Assembly (NCBI RefSeq): GCF_002095485.1
Contig: NZ_MLFS01000012.1
Location: 1 to 64,000, forward strand
Direction: 5' to 3'
DNA length: 64,000 bases
Source of the DNA: Pantoea wallisii
GTDB taxonomy: Bacteria > Pseudomonadota > Gammaproteobacteria > Enterobacterales > Enterobacteriaceae
The translations under genes and the position numbers were made by a program. Position 1 is the first letter of the stretch. Each line of letters opens with the position of its first letter. Under the pieces are notes generated by a model. It had not been told where the DNA came from. It saw only the letters and a list, made by a program, of their open reading frames with translations, and did not search any database. Shown piece by piece: positions 35,195 to 45,109 of the stretch.

Positions 35195-35740
35195 ATGAGC
35201 ATTTATGAAACCGAACTGGTGACGCTGGATGGTGACAAAACGACGCTGGCCGCCTGGCAGGGCAAAGTACTGCTGGTGGTAAACGTAGCCTCCAAATGTG
35301 GCCTGACGCCGCAATATGAGCAGCTGGAAGCGCTACAGAAGGCCTGGCAGGCGAAAGATTTCAGCGTGATTGGCTTCCCGTGCAACCAGTTCCTGGAGCA
35401 GGAGCCTGGCAGCAATGAAGAGATCAAAACTTTTTGCAGCACCACCTACGGTGTGACCTTCCCGCTGTTTGATAAAACAGAGGTCAACGGTGAGCAGCGT
35501 CATCCGCTCTACCGCCAGCTGGTGGCGGCGCAACCGGAAGCCGAGCGTCCGGCCGGCAGCGGTTTCCTTGAACGTATGGAGAGCAAAGGGCGCGCGCCTA
35601 AAGCGCCTGGCGATATCCTGTGGAATTTTGAAAAGTTCCTGATCGATAAGCAGGGCAACGTGATTGCCCGCTTCTCGCCCGATATGACGCCGGACGATCC
35701 GATCATCCTCAAGCGCATTGAACAGGCGCTGGCGGCCTGA
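35195..35740 (+). CDS. btuE: Thioredoxin/glutathione peroxidase BtuE
   Basis: Non-selenium glutathione-peroxidase-family enzyme of 181 aa, periplasmic or cytoplasmic role debated. The peroxidatic Cys is in NVASKCGLTPQYEQLE (near residue 36), Gln and Trp partners in GFPCNQFLEQEPG and LWNFEKFLID. It lies between btuC and btuD but is not needed for B12 transport in E. coli. The btuD GTG start follows its stop directly. Confidence 0.95.
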   Translation: MSIYETELVTLDGDKTTLAAWQGKVLLVVNVASKCGLTPQYEQLEALQKAWQAKDFSVIGFPCNQFLEQEPGSNEEIKTFCSTTYGVTFPLFDKTEVNGEQRHPLYRQLVAAQPEAERPAGSGFLERMESKGRAPKAPGDILWNFEKFLIDKQGNVIARFSPDMTPDDPIILKRIEQALAA

Positions 35741-36486
35741 GTGCTATTGCAGTGCCAGGGCGTCAGCGTTGCAGGGCGGCTGACGCCCGCTGACCTCACG
35801 CTGAACCAAGGTGAACGGGTGCACCTTGTCGGCCCGAACGGTGCCGGCAAGAGCACGCTGCTCAGCGTACTGGCAGGGTTACTGCCTGCGCGGGGAGGCA
35901 TTCAACTGGCGGGAGAAGCGCTGACAAGCCTGCCCGGTGCGACGCTGGCACAGCTGCGCGCCTGGCTACCCCAGCAGCACGCCGTGCCAGGCACGCTGCC
36001 GGTGTGGCACTATCTGCGTATGCACATGACACAAGCCGCGCCTGTCACTGATAGCGTGCTGGCTGACATTCTGACCCAGCTCAGCCTGCAGGATAAGCTA
36101 ACACGCAACCTGAGGCAGCTTTCGGGCGGCGAGTGGCAGCGGGTACGTTTAGCGGCGGTAGTACTGCAGATTCATCCGGCAATCAATCCGCGCGGGCGCC
36201 TGCTGGTGCTGGATGAACCGATGACGGCGCTTGACGTGGCGCAGCAGCATGCAGTGGATAGATTGCTGGCGCAGCTGTGTCAGGCGGGCATCGCTATTAT
36301 TGCCAGTGGGCACGATCTCAACCATAGCCTGCGCCATGCCGATCGCGTATGGCTAATGCATCAGGCGCGGTAGTCAGCCAGGGCAGGGCGGACGAGGTCT
36401 TGACGGCGGCACGGCTGGCACCGCTATACCAAACCCGCTTCGAACAGATTGATACGCCGCACGGGCCACTGCTGATTATTCCTTAG
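35741..36486 (+). pseudogene. btuD: Vitamin B12 ABC transporter ATPase BtuD, frameshifted near the C-terminus
   Basis: Energises BtuC. Walker A GPNGAGKSTL, Q-loop WLPQQHAVPG, signature LSGGEWQRVRLAA, Walker B LLVLDEPMTALD and switch His in SGHDLNHSLRHAD are all intact. The frame then stops at 36373. Adding one G at about 36364 (CATCAG|GCGCGG) restores ...HQGAVVSQGRADEVLTAARL and the ending PHGPLLIIP at 36486, matching the E. coli tail; the 746-base length is one short of a multiple of three. Start GTG 35741 abuts the btuE stop. As written the protein is 210 aa and would keep all ATPase motifs. Confidence 0.88.
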
Positions 36487-36551
36487 CTTGCAGGCCGTAC
36501 CGCTTTACCGCTACAGTATTGGCCGGACGACGGTATGTAAGGACTTCTCTG

Positions 36552-37010
36552 ATGCGGCTGACTCTTTTGGTTATTGCACTCCTGCTGGCCGGTTGTAGCC
36601 ACCACGCGCCACCCCCCAACGGGCGACTGTCCGATTCCATCACCGTCATCGCCCAGCTCAACGATCAACTCAACCGCTGGCACGGCACACCTTACCGTTA
36701 TGGCGGCTTAAGCCGGGGCGGCGTGGATTGCTCCGGTTTTGTTTACCTCACTTTTCGCGATCAATTCGCCATGCAGCTGCCGCGTTCGACCCTGGCGCAA
36801 ACCGATATCGGCACGCGCATCGATAAGCGCGATCTGCTGCCCGGAGACTTACTCTTCTTTAAAACCGGGAGCGGCGAAAATGGCTTGCACGTGGGTATTT
36901 ATGATACCGATAACAGCTTCATTCACGCCTCAACCAGCCAGGGCGTGATTCGCTCATCGCTGGATAATGTCTATTGGCGGAAAGTTTTCTGGCAGGCTCG
37001 CAGAATCTAA
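36552..37010 (+). CDS. nlpC: NlpC/P60 family lipoprotein
   Basis: Envelope cysteine peptidase of the NlpC/P60 type, 152 aa. Lipoprotein signal MRLTLLVIALLLAGC with lipobox LAGC (C15). Catalytic Cys is C60 in GGVDCSGFVYLTF and His is H113 in GLHVGIY; a third polar residue follows in SFIHAS. Such enzymes cleave between D-Glu and diaminopimelate in peptide stems. It is next to btuD as in E. coli. ATG 36552 is chosen because the signal peptide starts there. Confidence 0.94.
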   Translation: MRLTLLVIALLLAGCSHHAPPPNGRLSDSITVIAQLNDQLNRWHGTPYRYGGLSRGGVDCSGFVYLTFRDQFAMQLPRSTLAQTDIGTRIDKRDLLPGDLLFFKTGSGENGLHVGIYDTDNSFIHASTSQGVIRSSLDNVYWRKVFWQARRI

Positions 37011-37323
37011 TCTGCTGACTTTATTGTCGGAAAAAGACGCAAAAAGCCAATGGTTTTAACTTCAGTGTTAATTCCATTTTTATGGAAAATATAACTCTCA
37101 TTTAAAATGGCACTTTACCCTCAGCGCATTTAATACTAAAAAGAGTACGCAATACATTTAAGCAGTAAGGACATCAACCCCGGTCATTTGGCTTATGTGT
37201 TATTAAATGCCTGAAACGGGGCAATTAGACAAAAAACGGCGTCTCTTCTCACGTTTGGTCCTATTGCCTGACCGTTTTCATTGATATACGATGCGCCAAT
37301 TGCCACTTCTTCTGGCTGTAGAA
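37011..37323. other. nlpC-ydiV intergenic region (313 bases)
   Basis: AT-rich relative to its surroundings; contains a long A/T-rich stretch at 37030-37170 and a dyad-like stretch near 37220-37260. I see no gene, repeat or clear promoter consensus. Confidence 0.5.
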
Positions 37324-38066
37324 ATGAAAGTCCATTTATCTGCCGACTATCAGTCGGAAACCTGGTTTTATCCAGCCTATACTCTGACAGGCCAGCTGAC
37401 GGCCGTTGAGCTGGTCACACAATTTGTGCACGACAGCGCGCCCATTACGCTGCCGCAGGATCTGCTCTTGCCGCAGTTAGATGATGCACAACAATTACGT
37501 TTACTGCAGAGCCAGTTATCACTGCTGGAAAAATACCGGGACTTTTTTGAGTTGCATCAAATTATCGCGCTGGTTCGTATTGATGAATCAATGGCGATGA
37601 CGCTATTAGCGAGTGAGTTTCTGTTAAGAAAATTTAAACAGCTCCCTTTTATTGTGCTGGATATTAGCGAAACGTTTCGCGCATTGTCAGAGGGAAAAAA
37701 TCAGCCGCTATTAGCGCGCCTGCATCAGGAATTTCGCTTATCGCTTTCACAATTTGGGGCAGGAAAAGCACCAGCAACTGCTGTTTACGATAATCTGTTT
37801 AGCGTGTTAAAGCTGGATAAAACATTTATTCAGGGGCTGGCAAAACGTGCCTCTTTTACGCCCTTCATTCAGGCTGTTATCGATAACTTTCCACCAGCAC
37901 GCCGCAAATAATAATTTGTGGCGTGGACGATAATGCGCTGCTGGAAAAAGTCACTACGCTGAACGGTGCGCAGATGCAGGGCGCGCTGTTCCCGGTAGTT
38001 AAAGCCGATCGGTTAGGCGATCTCATCTATCCTCACGTCACGCTCACTACGCCTTCGCAGCAGTAA
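37324..38066 (+). pseudogene. ydiV: YdiV-like degenerate EAL protein (anti-FlhD4C2 factor), frameshifted
   Basis: In E. coli/Salmonella YdiV binds FlhD and blocks flagellar master regulator FlhD4C2; its EAL domain does not cleave c-di-GMP. Here MKVHLSADYQSETWFYPAYT aligns without gaps to E. coli YdiV for the first 34 residues and the match continues to TPFIQAVIDNF. The first frame stops at 37911. Adding one base at about 37891-37905 restores QIIICGVDDNALLEKVTTLN, then GALFPVVKADRLGDLIYPHV, ending at 38066, again like E. coli. ATG 37324 is preferred over 37291 by that alignment. The length is one base short of a multiple of three. The EAL signature and most metal ligands are absent, as in YdiV. 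Confidence 0.82.
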
Positions 38067-38164
38067 ACCCTCCACCTGTTCTCTGCGCCATCACGGCGGT
38101 AGACTACCCTTAACGTTTGACACGCAATGCAGGTGCCGCCCCGGGCGCACCTTCGGGAGTCGTA

Positions 38165-39604
38165 ATGCAATTTGTTAATAGCTGGCAGCAAGAGTTGCCA
38201 GGATTTTATACGGCGCTGAAACCAACACCGCTCGCCGGTGGCCGGCTGTTTTACTCTAATGTGCCGCTGGCAGCAGAGATGGGCGTTGATGAGGCGCTGT
38301 TTGCGGATGAAGGACACGGCGTATGGAGCGGACGTGACCTGCTGTCCGGCATGTCGCCGCTGGCGCAGGTGTATAGCGGCCATCAGTTTGGCGTCTGGGC
38401 GGGCCAGCTTGGTGACGGACGCGGTATTCTTCTGGGCGAGCAGCAGCTGCCGGACGGACGCAAACTGGACTGGCATCTTAAAGGCGCTGGCCTGACGCCC
38501 TATTCACGTATGGGCGACGGCCGCGCGGTGATCCGCTCCAGCGTGCGTGAGTTCCTCGCTTCCGAGGCGCTGCACCATCTGGGCATTCCCACCACGCGCG
38601 CGCTGGCACTGGCAATTGGTGATGAACCGGTGCTGCGTGAGACCCGCGAGCGCGGTGCGATGCTGATGCGCATCGCGGAGAGCCATCTGCGCTTCGGCCA
38701 TTTTGAACACTTCTATTATGGCGGCGAGCAGGAGAAGGTGCGCCAGCTGGCCGATTACGCCATTCGCCACCACTGGCCGCATCTGCAGGATGAGGCAGAT
38801 CGCTATCTGCTGTGGTTCAGCGACGTAGTGCTTCGCACCGCGCGTCTTATCGCTCTGTGGCAGAGCGTGGGGTTCGCGCATGGCGTCATGAACACCGATA
38901 ATATGTCGATTCTTGGCCTGACGCTGGATTACGGACCGTACGGGTTCCTTGATGACTATCAGCCTGATTTTATCTGCAACCATAGCGACTATCAGGGGCG
39001 CTACGCGTTTCAAAACCAGCCAGCCGTCGGCTTGTGGAACCTCAACCGACTGGCCCATGCGCTATCTGGTTTGCTGAGCACGGAACAGCTGAAACAGGCA
39101 TTGAGCCTGTATGAAGGCGAGCTAATGCGCGTCTGGGGCGAGAAGATGCGGGCTAAACTGGGCTTGCTGACCGCTGATGAACATGACAATGCGCTCCTGA
39201 CCCGCTTACTGGGACTGATGACGCAGGAGCGCAGCGATTATACGTTTACCTTCCGCCAGCTGAGCGACACGCAGCAGCAGGAGACCCGGTCGCCGCTGCG
39301 TGACGAATTTATCGATCGCGACGCTTTTGATCGCTGGTATGCGGATTACCGACAGCGTCTGCTGCAGGAGAGTGTCAGTGACGACGCGCGTCAGGCCGTT
39401 ATGAAAGCGGCGAATCCGGCGCTGGTTTTACGCAACTATCTGGCGCAGCAGGTGATTGATGAAGTTGAAAAGGGCGAGAAGGCGGCGTTGACGACGTTGC
39501 ATCTGGCGCTGCAGCAGCCCTTTAATGAGGCGACCATCAGCGCAGAGCTGCGCCAGCGGCCACCTGAATGGGGCAAAACGCTGGAAGTGAGCTGTTCCAG
39601 CTAA
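38165..39604 (+). CDS. selO: Protein adenylyltransferase SelO (YdiU)
   Basis: Pseudokinase-fold AMPylase of 479 aa that transfers AMP to Ser/Thr/Tyr of target proteins; in E. coli it acts in oxidative-stress control. Glycine-rich and Lys region [13 protein letters not shown] and [19 protein letters not shown], catalytic-loop [20 protein letters not shown] with metal Asn/Asp. The C-terminus is SCSS: a cysteine replaces the selenocysteine of eukaryotic SelO. ATG 38165 matches the E. coli start. Confidence 0.95.
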   Translation: MQFVNSWQQELPGFYTALKPTPLAGGRLFYSNVPLAAEMGVDEALFADEGHGVWSGRDLLSGMSPLAQVYSGHQFGVWAGQLGDGRGILLGEQQLPDGRKLDWHLKGAGLTPYSRMGDGRAVIRSSVREFLASEALHHLGIPTTRALALAIGDEPVLRETRERGAMLMRIAESHLRFGHFEHFYYGGEQEKVRQLADYAIRHHWPHLQDEADRYLLWFSDVVLRTARLIALWQSVGFAHGVMNTDNMSILGLTLDYGPYGFLDDYQPDFICNHSDYQGRYAFQNQPAVGLWNLNRLAHALSGLLSTEQLKQALSLYEGELMRVWGEKMRAKLGLLTADEHDNALLTRLLGLMTQERSDYTFTFRQLSDTQQQETRSPLRDEFIDRDAFDRWYADYRQRLLQESVSDDARQAVMKAANPALVLRNYLAQQVIDEVEKGEKAALTTLHLALQQPFNEATISAELRQRPPEWGKTLEVSCSS

Positions 39605-39610
39605 TAACGA

Positions 39611-40657
39611 TCAGAAACGGCTGTCCACTGCGGCAGCCAGTTTTGCCAGCACGTCGGCGCTCTCTTCCCATCCGAGGCACGGATCGGTAATGGACTGGCC
39701 GTAAGTTAGCGCTTCTCCGCTCACCACTTTCTGATTGCCCTCCTGCAGGAAACTCTCAATCATCACGCCGGCAACCGCACGTGAGCCGGCACGAATCTGG
39801 GCGGCAACGTCATCGGCGACATCACGCTGGCGGCGATGCTGCTTCAGGCAGTTGCCGTGGCTGAAATCAATCACCAGCTGCTGCGGTAAATTGAACTCAC
39901 GCAGGTTAGCGGCAGCGGCTGCCACATCTTCGGCATGATAGTTGGGCTGGCGTCCACCGCGCAAAATCACATGGCCATGCGGATTACCGCTGGTCTGGTA
40001 GATTGTCATCTGGCCATTTTTGTCCGGCGAGAGAAACATATGACTGACGCGTGAGGCGCGGATCGCGTCCACGGCGATCTGCACGTTACCGTCCGTGCCG
40101 TTTTTGAAGCCCACCGGGCAAGAGAGGGCAGATGCCATTTCGCGATGGATCTGGCTTTCGGTAGTGCGTGCACCAATAGCGCCCCAGCTAATCAGGTCAG
40201 CGATAAACTGGCCGATCACCATATCCAGGAACTCGGTAGCGGTCGGCATGCCGATTGCGTTGATATCCAGCAGCAGCTTACGGGCAATAGCAATCCCACG
40301 GTTGACATCAAAACTGCCGTCGAGATCCGGATCGGAGATCAAGCCTTTCCAGCCCACCACCGTACGCGGTTTTTCAAAATAGGCGCGCATAACAATTTCG
40401 AGGCGATCTTGATACTGCTCACGCAGTACATTGAGTCGTTCAGCGTAGTCGAGCGCCGCTTTAGGATCGTGCAGTGAGCAGGGGCCGATAATCACCAGCA
40501 GGCGCGGATCCTCACCGGTGAGAATGCGGGCGATCCGCTGGCGCGCCGCCGTTACGCTGGCGGCGATATCCGCTGAGAGAGGGTATTGTTGCGCGAGGCT
40601 CGCCGGCGTCAGCAGGCTGCCGATGCGCGCGGTACGCAGTTCATCAGTTTTGTTCAT
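39611..40657 (-). CDS. aroH: DAHP synthase, Trp-sensitive type (AroH)
   Basis: First enzyme of the shikimate pathway (PEP + erythrose-4-phosphate to DAHP), type I, 348 aa. It is closest to E. coli AroH: MNKTDELRTARIGSLLTPA against MNRTDELRTARIESLVTPA. Catalytic blocks IGPCSLHDPKAALDYAERL, EKPRTVVGWKG, GARTTESQIHREMASAL and DFSHGNC are intact. ATG 40657 gives this start. No clear TrpR operator with a CTAG core was found upstream, unlike E. coli aroH. It converges tightly with selO (six bases between stops). Confidence 0.94.
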   Translation of the reverse strand: MNKTDELRTARIGSLLTPASLAQQYPLSADIAASVTAARQRIARILTGEDPRLLVIIGPCSLHDPKAALDYAERLNVLREQYQDRLEIVMRAYFEKPRTVVGWKGLISDPDLDGSFDVNRGIAIARKLLLDINAIGMPTATEFLDMVIGQFIADLISWGAIGARTTESQIHREMASALSCPVGFKNGTDGNVQIAVDAIRASRVSHMFLSPDKNGQMTIYQTSGNPHGHVILRGGRQPNYHAEDVAAAAANLREFNLPQQLVIDFSHGNCLKQHRRQRDVADDVAAQIRAGSRAVAGVMIESFLQEGNQKVVSGEALTYGQSITDPCLGWEESADVLAKLAAAVDSRF

Positions 40658-40818
40658 TGGGATTCTCAAAATCTTTTCTTCGCAACGGTGAAATACCGGG
40701 AAGTGATGATGGTCACAATAAACCATTAGCTCGTGAATTCAACCAGCCAAATCAAAAGGGTATGCAAAAACAGACGGAAGCCAGGTTTTTTTACCCGCTT
40801 CGCGTCTGCCGATCTGCA

Positions 40819-41646
40819 TTAGTACATGCTGCGACGCAGACCCATAATGTCGAGAATTTTCGTCGCAATCTCCTCAACCGAGTAGTTGGTGCTGTTCAAA
40901 TAGCGAATCTGATGCTGACGGAACAGCGCTTCCACTTCGCCCACCTCCAGGCGGCACTGGCGCATTGAGGCATAACGGGTATTTTCGGCGCGCTCCTGGC
41001 GAATCGCGGCCAGACGCTCCGGATCAATCGTCAGGCCAAACAGCTTGTGCTGATGTTCACGCAGCGCGGGCGGCAGCTTAAGGTTATCCATATCATCAGC
41101 AATAAAAGGGTAGTTCGCGGCGCGCACGCCAAACTGCATAGCCAGATAGAGGCTGGTGGGCGTTTTACCGCAGCGGGAGACGCCCAGCAGAATGACCTGA
41201 GCATCCTCAAGCCCGCGCAGGGAGATGCCATCATCGTGCGCCAGCGTATAATCAATCGCGGCAATACGGGCGTCATATTTGCCCAGGTTACTGGCCGTCA
41301 AACCGTGCGTGCGGTGCGCCACCGGCATGGAGGAGACGCCCAGCTCACTCTGCAGAGGAGCAACCAGTGCCTGCACAATATCCTGACAAAAACCCTCGCT
41401 CTCCAGAATGATTTCGCGCACATCGGGCGTCACAATCGAGAAAAACACCAGAGGACGCACGCCACTCTGCTGAAAGAGTGCGTTGATCTGCGCCTTCACG
41501 GCCTGCGCACGTTGGACATTTTCTACAAAGGGCAGCGTAACGCTATTGGTGTTCACCGGAAATTGGGACAGCACCGCATGGCCCAGCACTTCGGCGGTGA
41601 TGGCGGTCCCATCTGAGATGTAGAACACGCTACGTTCTGAACTCAT
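40819..41646 (-). CDS. ppsR: PEP synthetase regulatory protein PpsR
   Basis: Bifunctional kinase/pyrophosphorylase of 275 aa (DUF299) that inactivates PpsA by ADP-dependent phosphorylation of a threonine and reactivates it by Pi-dependent removal. The P-loop is [21 protein letters not shown] near residue 150. ATG 41646 ([20 protein letters not shown]) is the family start. It is divergent from its target ppsA, sharing the 447-base control region. Confidence 0.95.
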   Translation of the reverse strand: MSSERSVFYISDGTAITAEVLGHAVLSQFPVNTNSVTLPFVENVQRAQAVKAQINALFQQSGVRPLVFFSIVTPDVREIILESEGFCQDIVQALVAPLQSELGVSSMPVAHRTHGLTASNLGKYDARIAAIDYTLAHDDGISLRGLEDAQVILLGVSRCGKTPTSLYLAMQFGVRAANYPFIADDMDNLKLPPALREHQHKLFGLTIDPERLAAIRQERAENTRYASMRQCRLEVGEVEALFRQHQIRYLNSTNYSVEEIATKILDIMGLRRSMY

Positions 41647-41852
41647 AAATGACACATCCTCTTTTTTACTTTTGTGTAACATTACCATTGCCAGTATTTC
41701 ATTTTAATTCATTATAAAATTAATTATCCATGAGGCTCCTGTCCTGCGCCCTTTATCTGCAGTGCAATTTATTCATATTAGATGAAATAGTGTTTTGAAA
41801 ATCGCTAATTTTTCGCTTTTTCCATGCCGCGCACAAAATAGCGCCTAAGGGC

Positions 41853-42004
41853 GTTGCGCAACAAAATACAAGAGCTAACTCTCTGAAAAGGGGAAAAATA
41901 TCACTATAGCAATCTGTTAGCGGTAAATAGCATCGTTGCGCAACACGTTTTATTTCGCGGAGTAGTCCTATTTTGTCGCTGTTTTTTTGCTTTAACGATT
42001 CAAC
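41853..42004. promoter_or_regulatory. ppsA-ppsR divergent control region: Cra-like site and two GTTGCGCAAC palindromes
   Basis: The 447-base gap is AT-rich and has no gene. On the minus strand, GTTGAATCGTTAAA (41991-42004) matches the Cra consensus RSTGAAWCSNTHHW at all but one position; Cra activates ppsA in E. coli. Further upstream the perfect palindrome GTTGCGCAAC occurs twice, at 41853-41862 and 41935-41944, 82 bases apart; its binding protein is unknown to me. Confidence 0.6.
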
Positions 42005-42093
42005 ACTTAGTGTTTATTAATCGATTGTGCCAGGCTGTTTTGGCGAATAGCAAAATGTTCCATGTGCTTTAATCATTTAAAAGGATTATCTCA

Positions 42094-44481
42094 ATGTCCA
42101 ATCAAGACCAACAGTCCTTAGTGCTCTGGTACAACCAGCTTGGCATGCATGATGTTGATCGGGTAGGGGGCAAGAATGCTTCCCTGGGAGAAATGATTAC
42201 GAATTTGTCGTCGCTGGGCGTTTCCGTGCCTAACGGCTATGCCACGACATCTTACGCCTTTAATCTGTTTCTCGATCAAAGCGGACTGAACCAGCGTATT
42301 TATGATTTGCTGGACAAAACGGATATTGATGATGTTGCTGAGCTGGCGCAGGCCGGTAAACAAATTCGTCAATGGGTCGTGGACACGCCATTCCAGCCGG
42401 AGCTGGAAGAGGCGATTCGCACTGCTTATGAGCAGCTCTCTTCTGATGACGCCGAGGCCTCTTTCGCGGTGCGTTCATCGGCTACCGCCGAGGACATGCC
42501 CGATGCCTCCTTTGCCGGTCAGCAGGAAACCTTCCTGAACGTGCAGGGCTTCGATGCGGTACTGGTTGCCGTTAAGCACGTTTACGCTTCCTTATTTAAC
42601 GATCGCGCCATCTCCTACCGCGTGCATCAGGGCTACGATCACCGCGGTGTTGCCCTGTCTGCCGGGATTCAGCGCATGGTGCGATCGGATCTCGCTTCAT
42701 CAGGCGTGATGTTTACCATTGATACCGAGTCCGGTTTCGACCAGGTGGTCTTTATCACCTCGGCGTTCGGTCTGGGTGAGATGGTGGTTCAGGGTGCCGT
42801 TAACCCTGATGAGTTTTACGTGCACAAACCGACGCTGGCGGCTAACCGCCCGGCGATTGTTCGCCGGACCATGGGCTCGAAGAAAATCCGCATGGTTTAC
42901 GCCGATTCGCAGGAGCACGGCGAGCAGGTACGCATTGAAGATGTTGACCAGGCAGAGCGTGACCGCTTCAGCCTGACCGACGAGGAAGTGCAGGATCTGG
43001 CGCGCCAGGCGGTACTGATTGAGCAGCACTATAAGCGTCCGATGGATATCGAGTGGGCCAAAGATGGTCATACCGGCAAACTGTTTATTGTGCAGGCGCG
43101 TCCGGAAACAGTGCGCTCAAACGGTCAGGTGATGGAGCGCTATAACCTGCAGGGCAAAGGCAAAGTACTGGTCGAGGGGCGCGCGATTGGCCACCGTATC
43201 GGCGCAGGTGAAGTGAAAGTTATTCACGACATCAGCGAAATGCACCGCATTGAAAAGGGCGATGTGCTGGTAACTGACATGACCGACCCGGACTGGGAAC
43301 CGATCATGAAGAAGGCCTCTGCCATCGTGACCAACCGCGGCGGCCGTACCTGCCACGCGGCGATTATCGCGCGTGAGCTGGGTATTCCGGCGGTTGTCGG
43401 CTGTGGTGACGCTACCGATCACCTGAAAGATGGTCATAAGGTTACGGTCTCTTGCTCTGAAGGCGATACCGGTTACGTGTACGACGACCTGCTGGACTTT
43501 GAAGTGACCAGTTCGCAGGTGGATACCATGCCGGACCTGCCGCTGAAGATTATGATGAACGTCGGGAATCCGGACCGCGCTTTTGATTTTGCCTGCCTGC
43601 CCAATGAGGGCGTGGGCCTGGCGCGCCTTGAGTTCATCATCAACCGCATGATTGGCGTACACCCGAAAGCGCTGCTGGAGTTTGATCAGCAGACGCCTGA
43701 GCTGCAGGCGCAGATTCGTCAGATGATGAAAGGGTTTGATGACCCGGTTGAGTTCTATATCGCACGTCTGACGGAAGGGATTGCCACTCTTGGCGCAGCC
43801 TTTGCGCCGAAACGGGTGATTGTGCGTTTATCTGACTTTAAATCCAATGAGTACGCCAACCTGGTTGGCGGCGAGCGGTATGAGCCAGAAGAGGAGAACC
43901 CGATGCTGGGATTCCGTGGCGCCGGTCGTTATGTTGCGGATAGCTTCCGTGACTGCTTCGCTCTGGAGTGTGAGGCGGTGAAGCGTGTCCGTAATGAGAT
44001 GGGCCTGACCAACGTTGAGATCATGATTCCTTTCGTCCGGACGGTTGACCAGGCGCAGGCAGTGGTCGCTGAGCTGGCGAAGCATGGACTGAAGCGTGGT
44101 GAAAATGGGCTGAAGGTGATCATGATGTGCGAGATCCCTTCTAATGCCCTGCTGGCCGAGCAGTTCCTGGAGCACTTCGACGGCTTCTCTATCGGCTCTA
44201 ATGACATGACGCAGCTGGCGTTAGGTCTGGACCGCGACTCCGGCGTTGTTTCTGCACTGTTTGATGAGCGCAACGAAGCCGTGAAAGCGCTGCTGTCGAT
44301 GTCAATTCAGGCGGCGAAAAAGCAGGGTAAATATGTCGGTATCTGCGGTCAGGGTCCGTCGGACCATCAGGACTTCGCTGCCTGGCTGATGGAGCAGGGT
44401 ATTGATAGCCTCTCTCTTAACCCGGATACGGTTGTTGAGACCTGGTTAAGTCTGGCTGAGCTGAATAGTGCAAAAGCATAA
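42094..44481 (+). CDS. ppsA: Phosphoenolpyruvate synthase PpsA
   Basis: Gluconeogenic enzyme of 795 aa: pyruvate + ATP + H2O to PEP + AMP + Pi. N-terminal ATP-grasp domain (about 20-345, [20 protein letters not shown]), central swivelling phosphohistidine domain with H421 in [20 protein letters not shown], and C-terminal PEP/pyruvate TIM barrel ending with the acid/base Cys in [10 protein letters not shown]. An AAAGGA ribosome site precedes the ATG. It opposes pykF, also in this window, and is controlled by the neighbouring PpsR. Confidence 0.97.
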   Translation: MSNQDQQSLVLWYNQLGMHDVDRVGGKNASLGEMITNLSSLGVSVPNGYATTSYAFNLFLDQSGLNQRIYDLLDKTDIDDVAELAQAGKQIRQWVVDTPFQPELEEAIRTAYEQLSSDDAEASFAVRSSATAEDMPDASFAGQQETFLNVQGFDAVLVAVKHVYASLFNDRAISYRVHQGYDHRGVALSAGIQRMVRSDLASSGVMFTIDTESGFDQVVFITSAFGLGEMVVQGAVNPDEFYVHKPTLAANRPAIVRRTMGSKKIRMVYADSQEHGEQVRIEDVDQAERDRFSLTDEEVQDLARQAVLIEQHYKRPMDIEWAKDGHTGKLFIVQARPETVRSNGQVMERYNLQGKGKVLVEGRAIGHRIGAGEVKVIHDISEMHRIEKGDVLVTDMTDPDWEPIMKKASAIVTNRGGRTCHAAIIARELGIPAVVGCGDATDHLKDGHKVTVSCSEGDTGYVYDDLLDFEVTSSQVDTMPDLPLKIMMNVGNPDRAFDFACLPNEGVGLARLEFIINRMIGVHPKALLEFDQQTPELQAQIRQMMKGFDDPVEFYIARLTEGIATLGAAFAPKRVIVRLSDFKSNEYANLVGGERYEPEEENPMLGFRGAGRYVADSFRDCFALECEAVKRVRNEMGLTNVEIMIPFVRTVDQAQAVVAELAKHGLKRGENGLKVIMMCEIPSNALLAEQFLEHFDGFSIGSNDMTQLALGLDRDSGVVSALFDERNEAVKALLSMSIQAAKKQGKYVGICGQGPSDHQDFAAWLMEQGIDSLSLNPDTVVETWLSLAELNSAKA

Positions 44482-44540
44482 GTAAGCAACGGTAATAACG
44501 CGTTCGGTGAAGATCGGTCGCGTGACCGGGCAAAATCATC

Positions 44541-44567
44541 AAGGCCAGCGCTGCTGGCCTTTGTTTT
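44541..44567 (+). terminator. Terminator after ppsA
   Basis: AAGGCCAGCG-ctgctggcctt: AAGGCCAGC/GCTGGCCTT stem followed by TGTTTT, about 60 bases after the ppsA stop. Confidence 0.85.
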
Positions 44568-44582
44568 ATCTGAATTTCAGGC

Positions 44583-44688
44583 AAAAAAAAGCCCATCACA
44601 GGGGATGGGCAAAGACTACACACAGCAATTCTTCACTTTACTCAGGGGAAAAAGGTTGTTTAAAAATCAGTAGCTTGATCTCAAACAT
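44583..44688 (-). ncRNA. rprA: Small regulatory RNA RprA
   Basis: On the minus strand the 3' half reads CCCCTGAGTAAAG, then GAATTGCTGTGTGTAGTC, TTTGCCCATC, a short loop and GATGGGC followed by eight T. I recognise this as the conserved 3' part of E. coli RprA (CCCCTGAGTGAAA, GAATTGCTGTGTGTAGTC, TTTGCCCATC, GATGGGC, T-run). A 5' stem ATCAAG-CTA-CTGAT stands where RprA has ATCAACATATTGAT. RprA is an Hfq-dependent sRNA that opens the rpoS leader and also acts on csgD and others. The 5' end (44688) is estimated from the E. coli length (about 106 nt); an extended -10 like TAACAT lies at 44697-44702. It is beside ydiK, as in E. coli. Confidence 0.88.
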
Positions 44689-44724
44689 AGGGAACATGTT
44701 ATTCACCGCCGCCGCTGGCGTCTT

Positions 44725-44738
44725 TAAGAATCCTCTTA
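44725..44738 (-). promoter_or_regulatory. RcsB box of rprA
   Basis: On the minus strand TAAGAGGATTCTTA, a near-perfect dyad matching the RcsB type box (TAAGAATATTCTTA). Its centre lies about 43 bases upstream of the estimated rprA start, where RcsB activates E. coli rprA. Confidence 0.8.
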
Positions 44739-45109
44739 TTAGTTTAAAGCTGATAATCTTTTCCAGGCTTTTTTTACCGCTCCACCCGACAATTCAGTAT
44801 GAAAAATAATCATTAGAACCATGGAACGGGCCGGAAGCGGGAAAAAGTGCGTTTTTTCTTAAAAATCACTAATGAAAAAAAACTGTTTGCCTGTGGAATT
44901 AAGTGGCGCTGGTTAACCGGCCTGAACGGATGGTTAAAAAACAGGCGGTTCAGAGAGGGTGTTGAGGTCGGTGGCAGAAGTGCCGTTGCCAGAAATCTGC
45001 TCTGTTTGTTGTGCCCGGCGGTTTTCTGGCGGCCCTGCGGGCCGCCACTACAGAGACAACAGTGATGCTTATGCGTAAGAAGCGGTGCCGTCGTGGCGCT
45101 CCGCGCGGC
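44739..45109. other. rprA-ydiK intergenic region with REP-like palindrome
   Basis: No gene is seen. A family-2 palindrome at 45027-45047 (TGGCGGCCC, TGC, GGGCCGCCA, then CTAC) stands about 60 bases beyond the ydiK stop, almost identical to that at 6956-6976. It could mark the 3' end of the ydiK transcript. Confidence 0.55.

Noticed and set aside
39590..39604. Selenocysteine codon in selO
   Set aside because: The C-terminus is encoded as TGT (Cys) in SCSS, not TGA.
40658..40818. TrpR operator upstream of aroH
   Set aside because: No CTAG-centred dyad resembling the trp operator is present; only a weak partial match was seen.
44507..44809. 100-aa plus-strand open frame after ppsA
   Set aside because: It runs through the ppsA terminator and antisense to rprA; low-complexity and no ribosome site.
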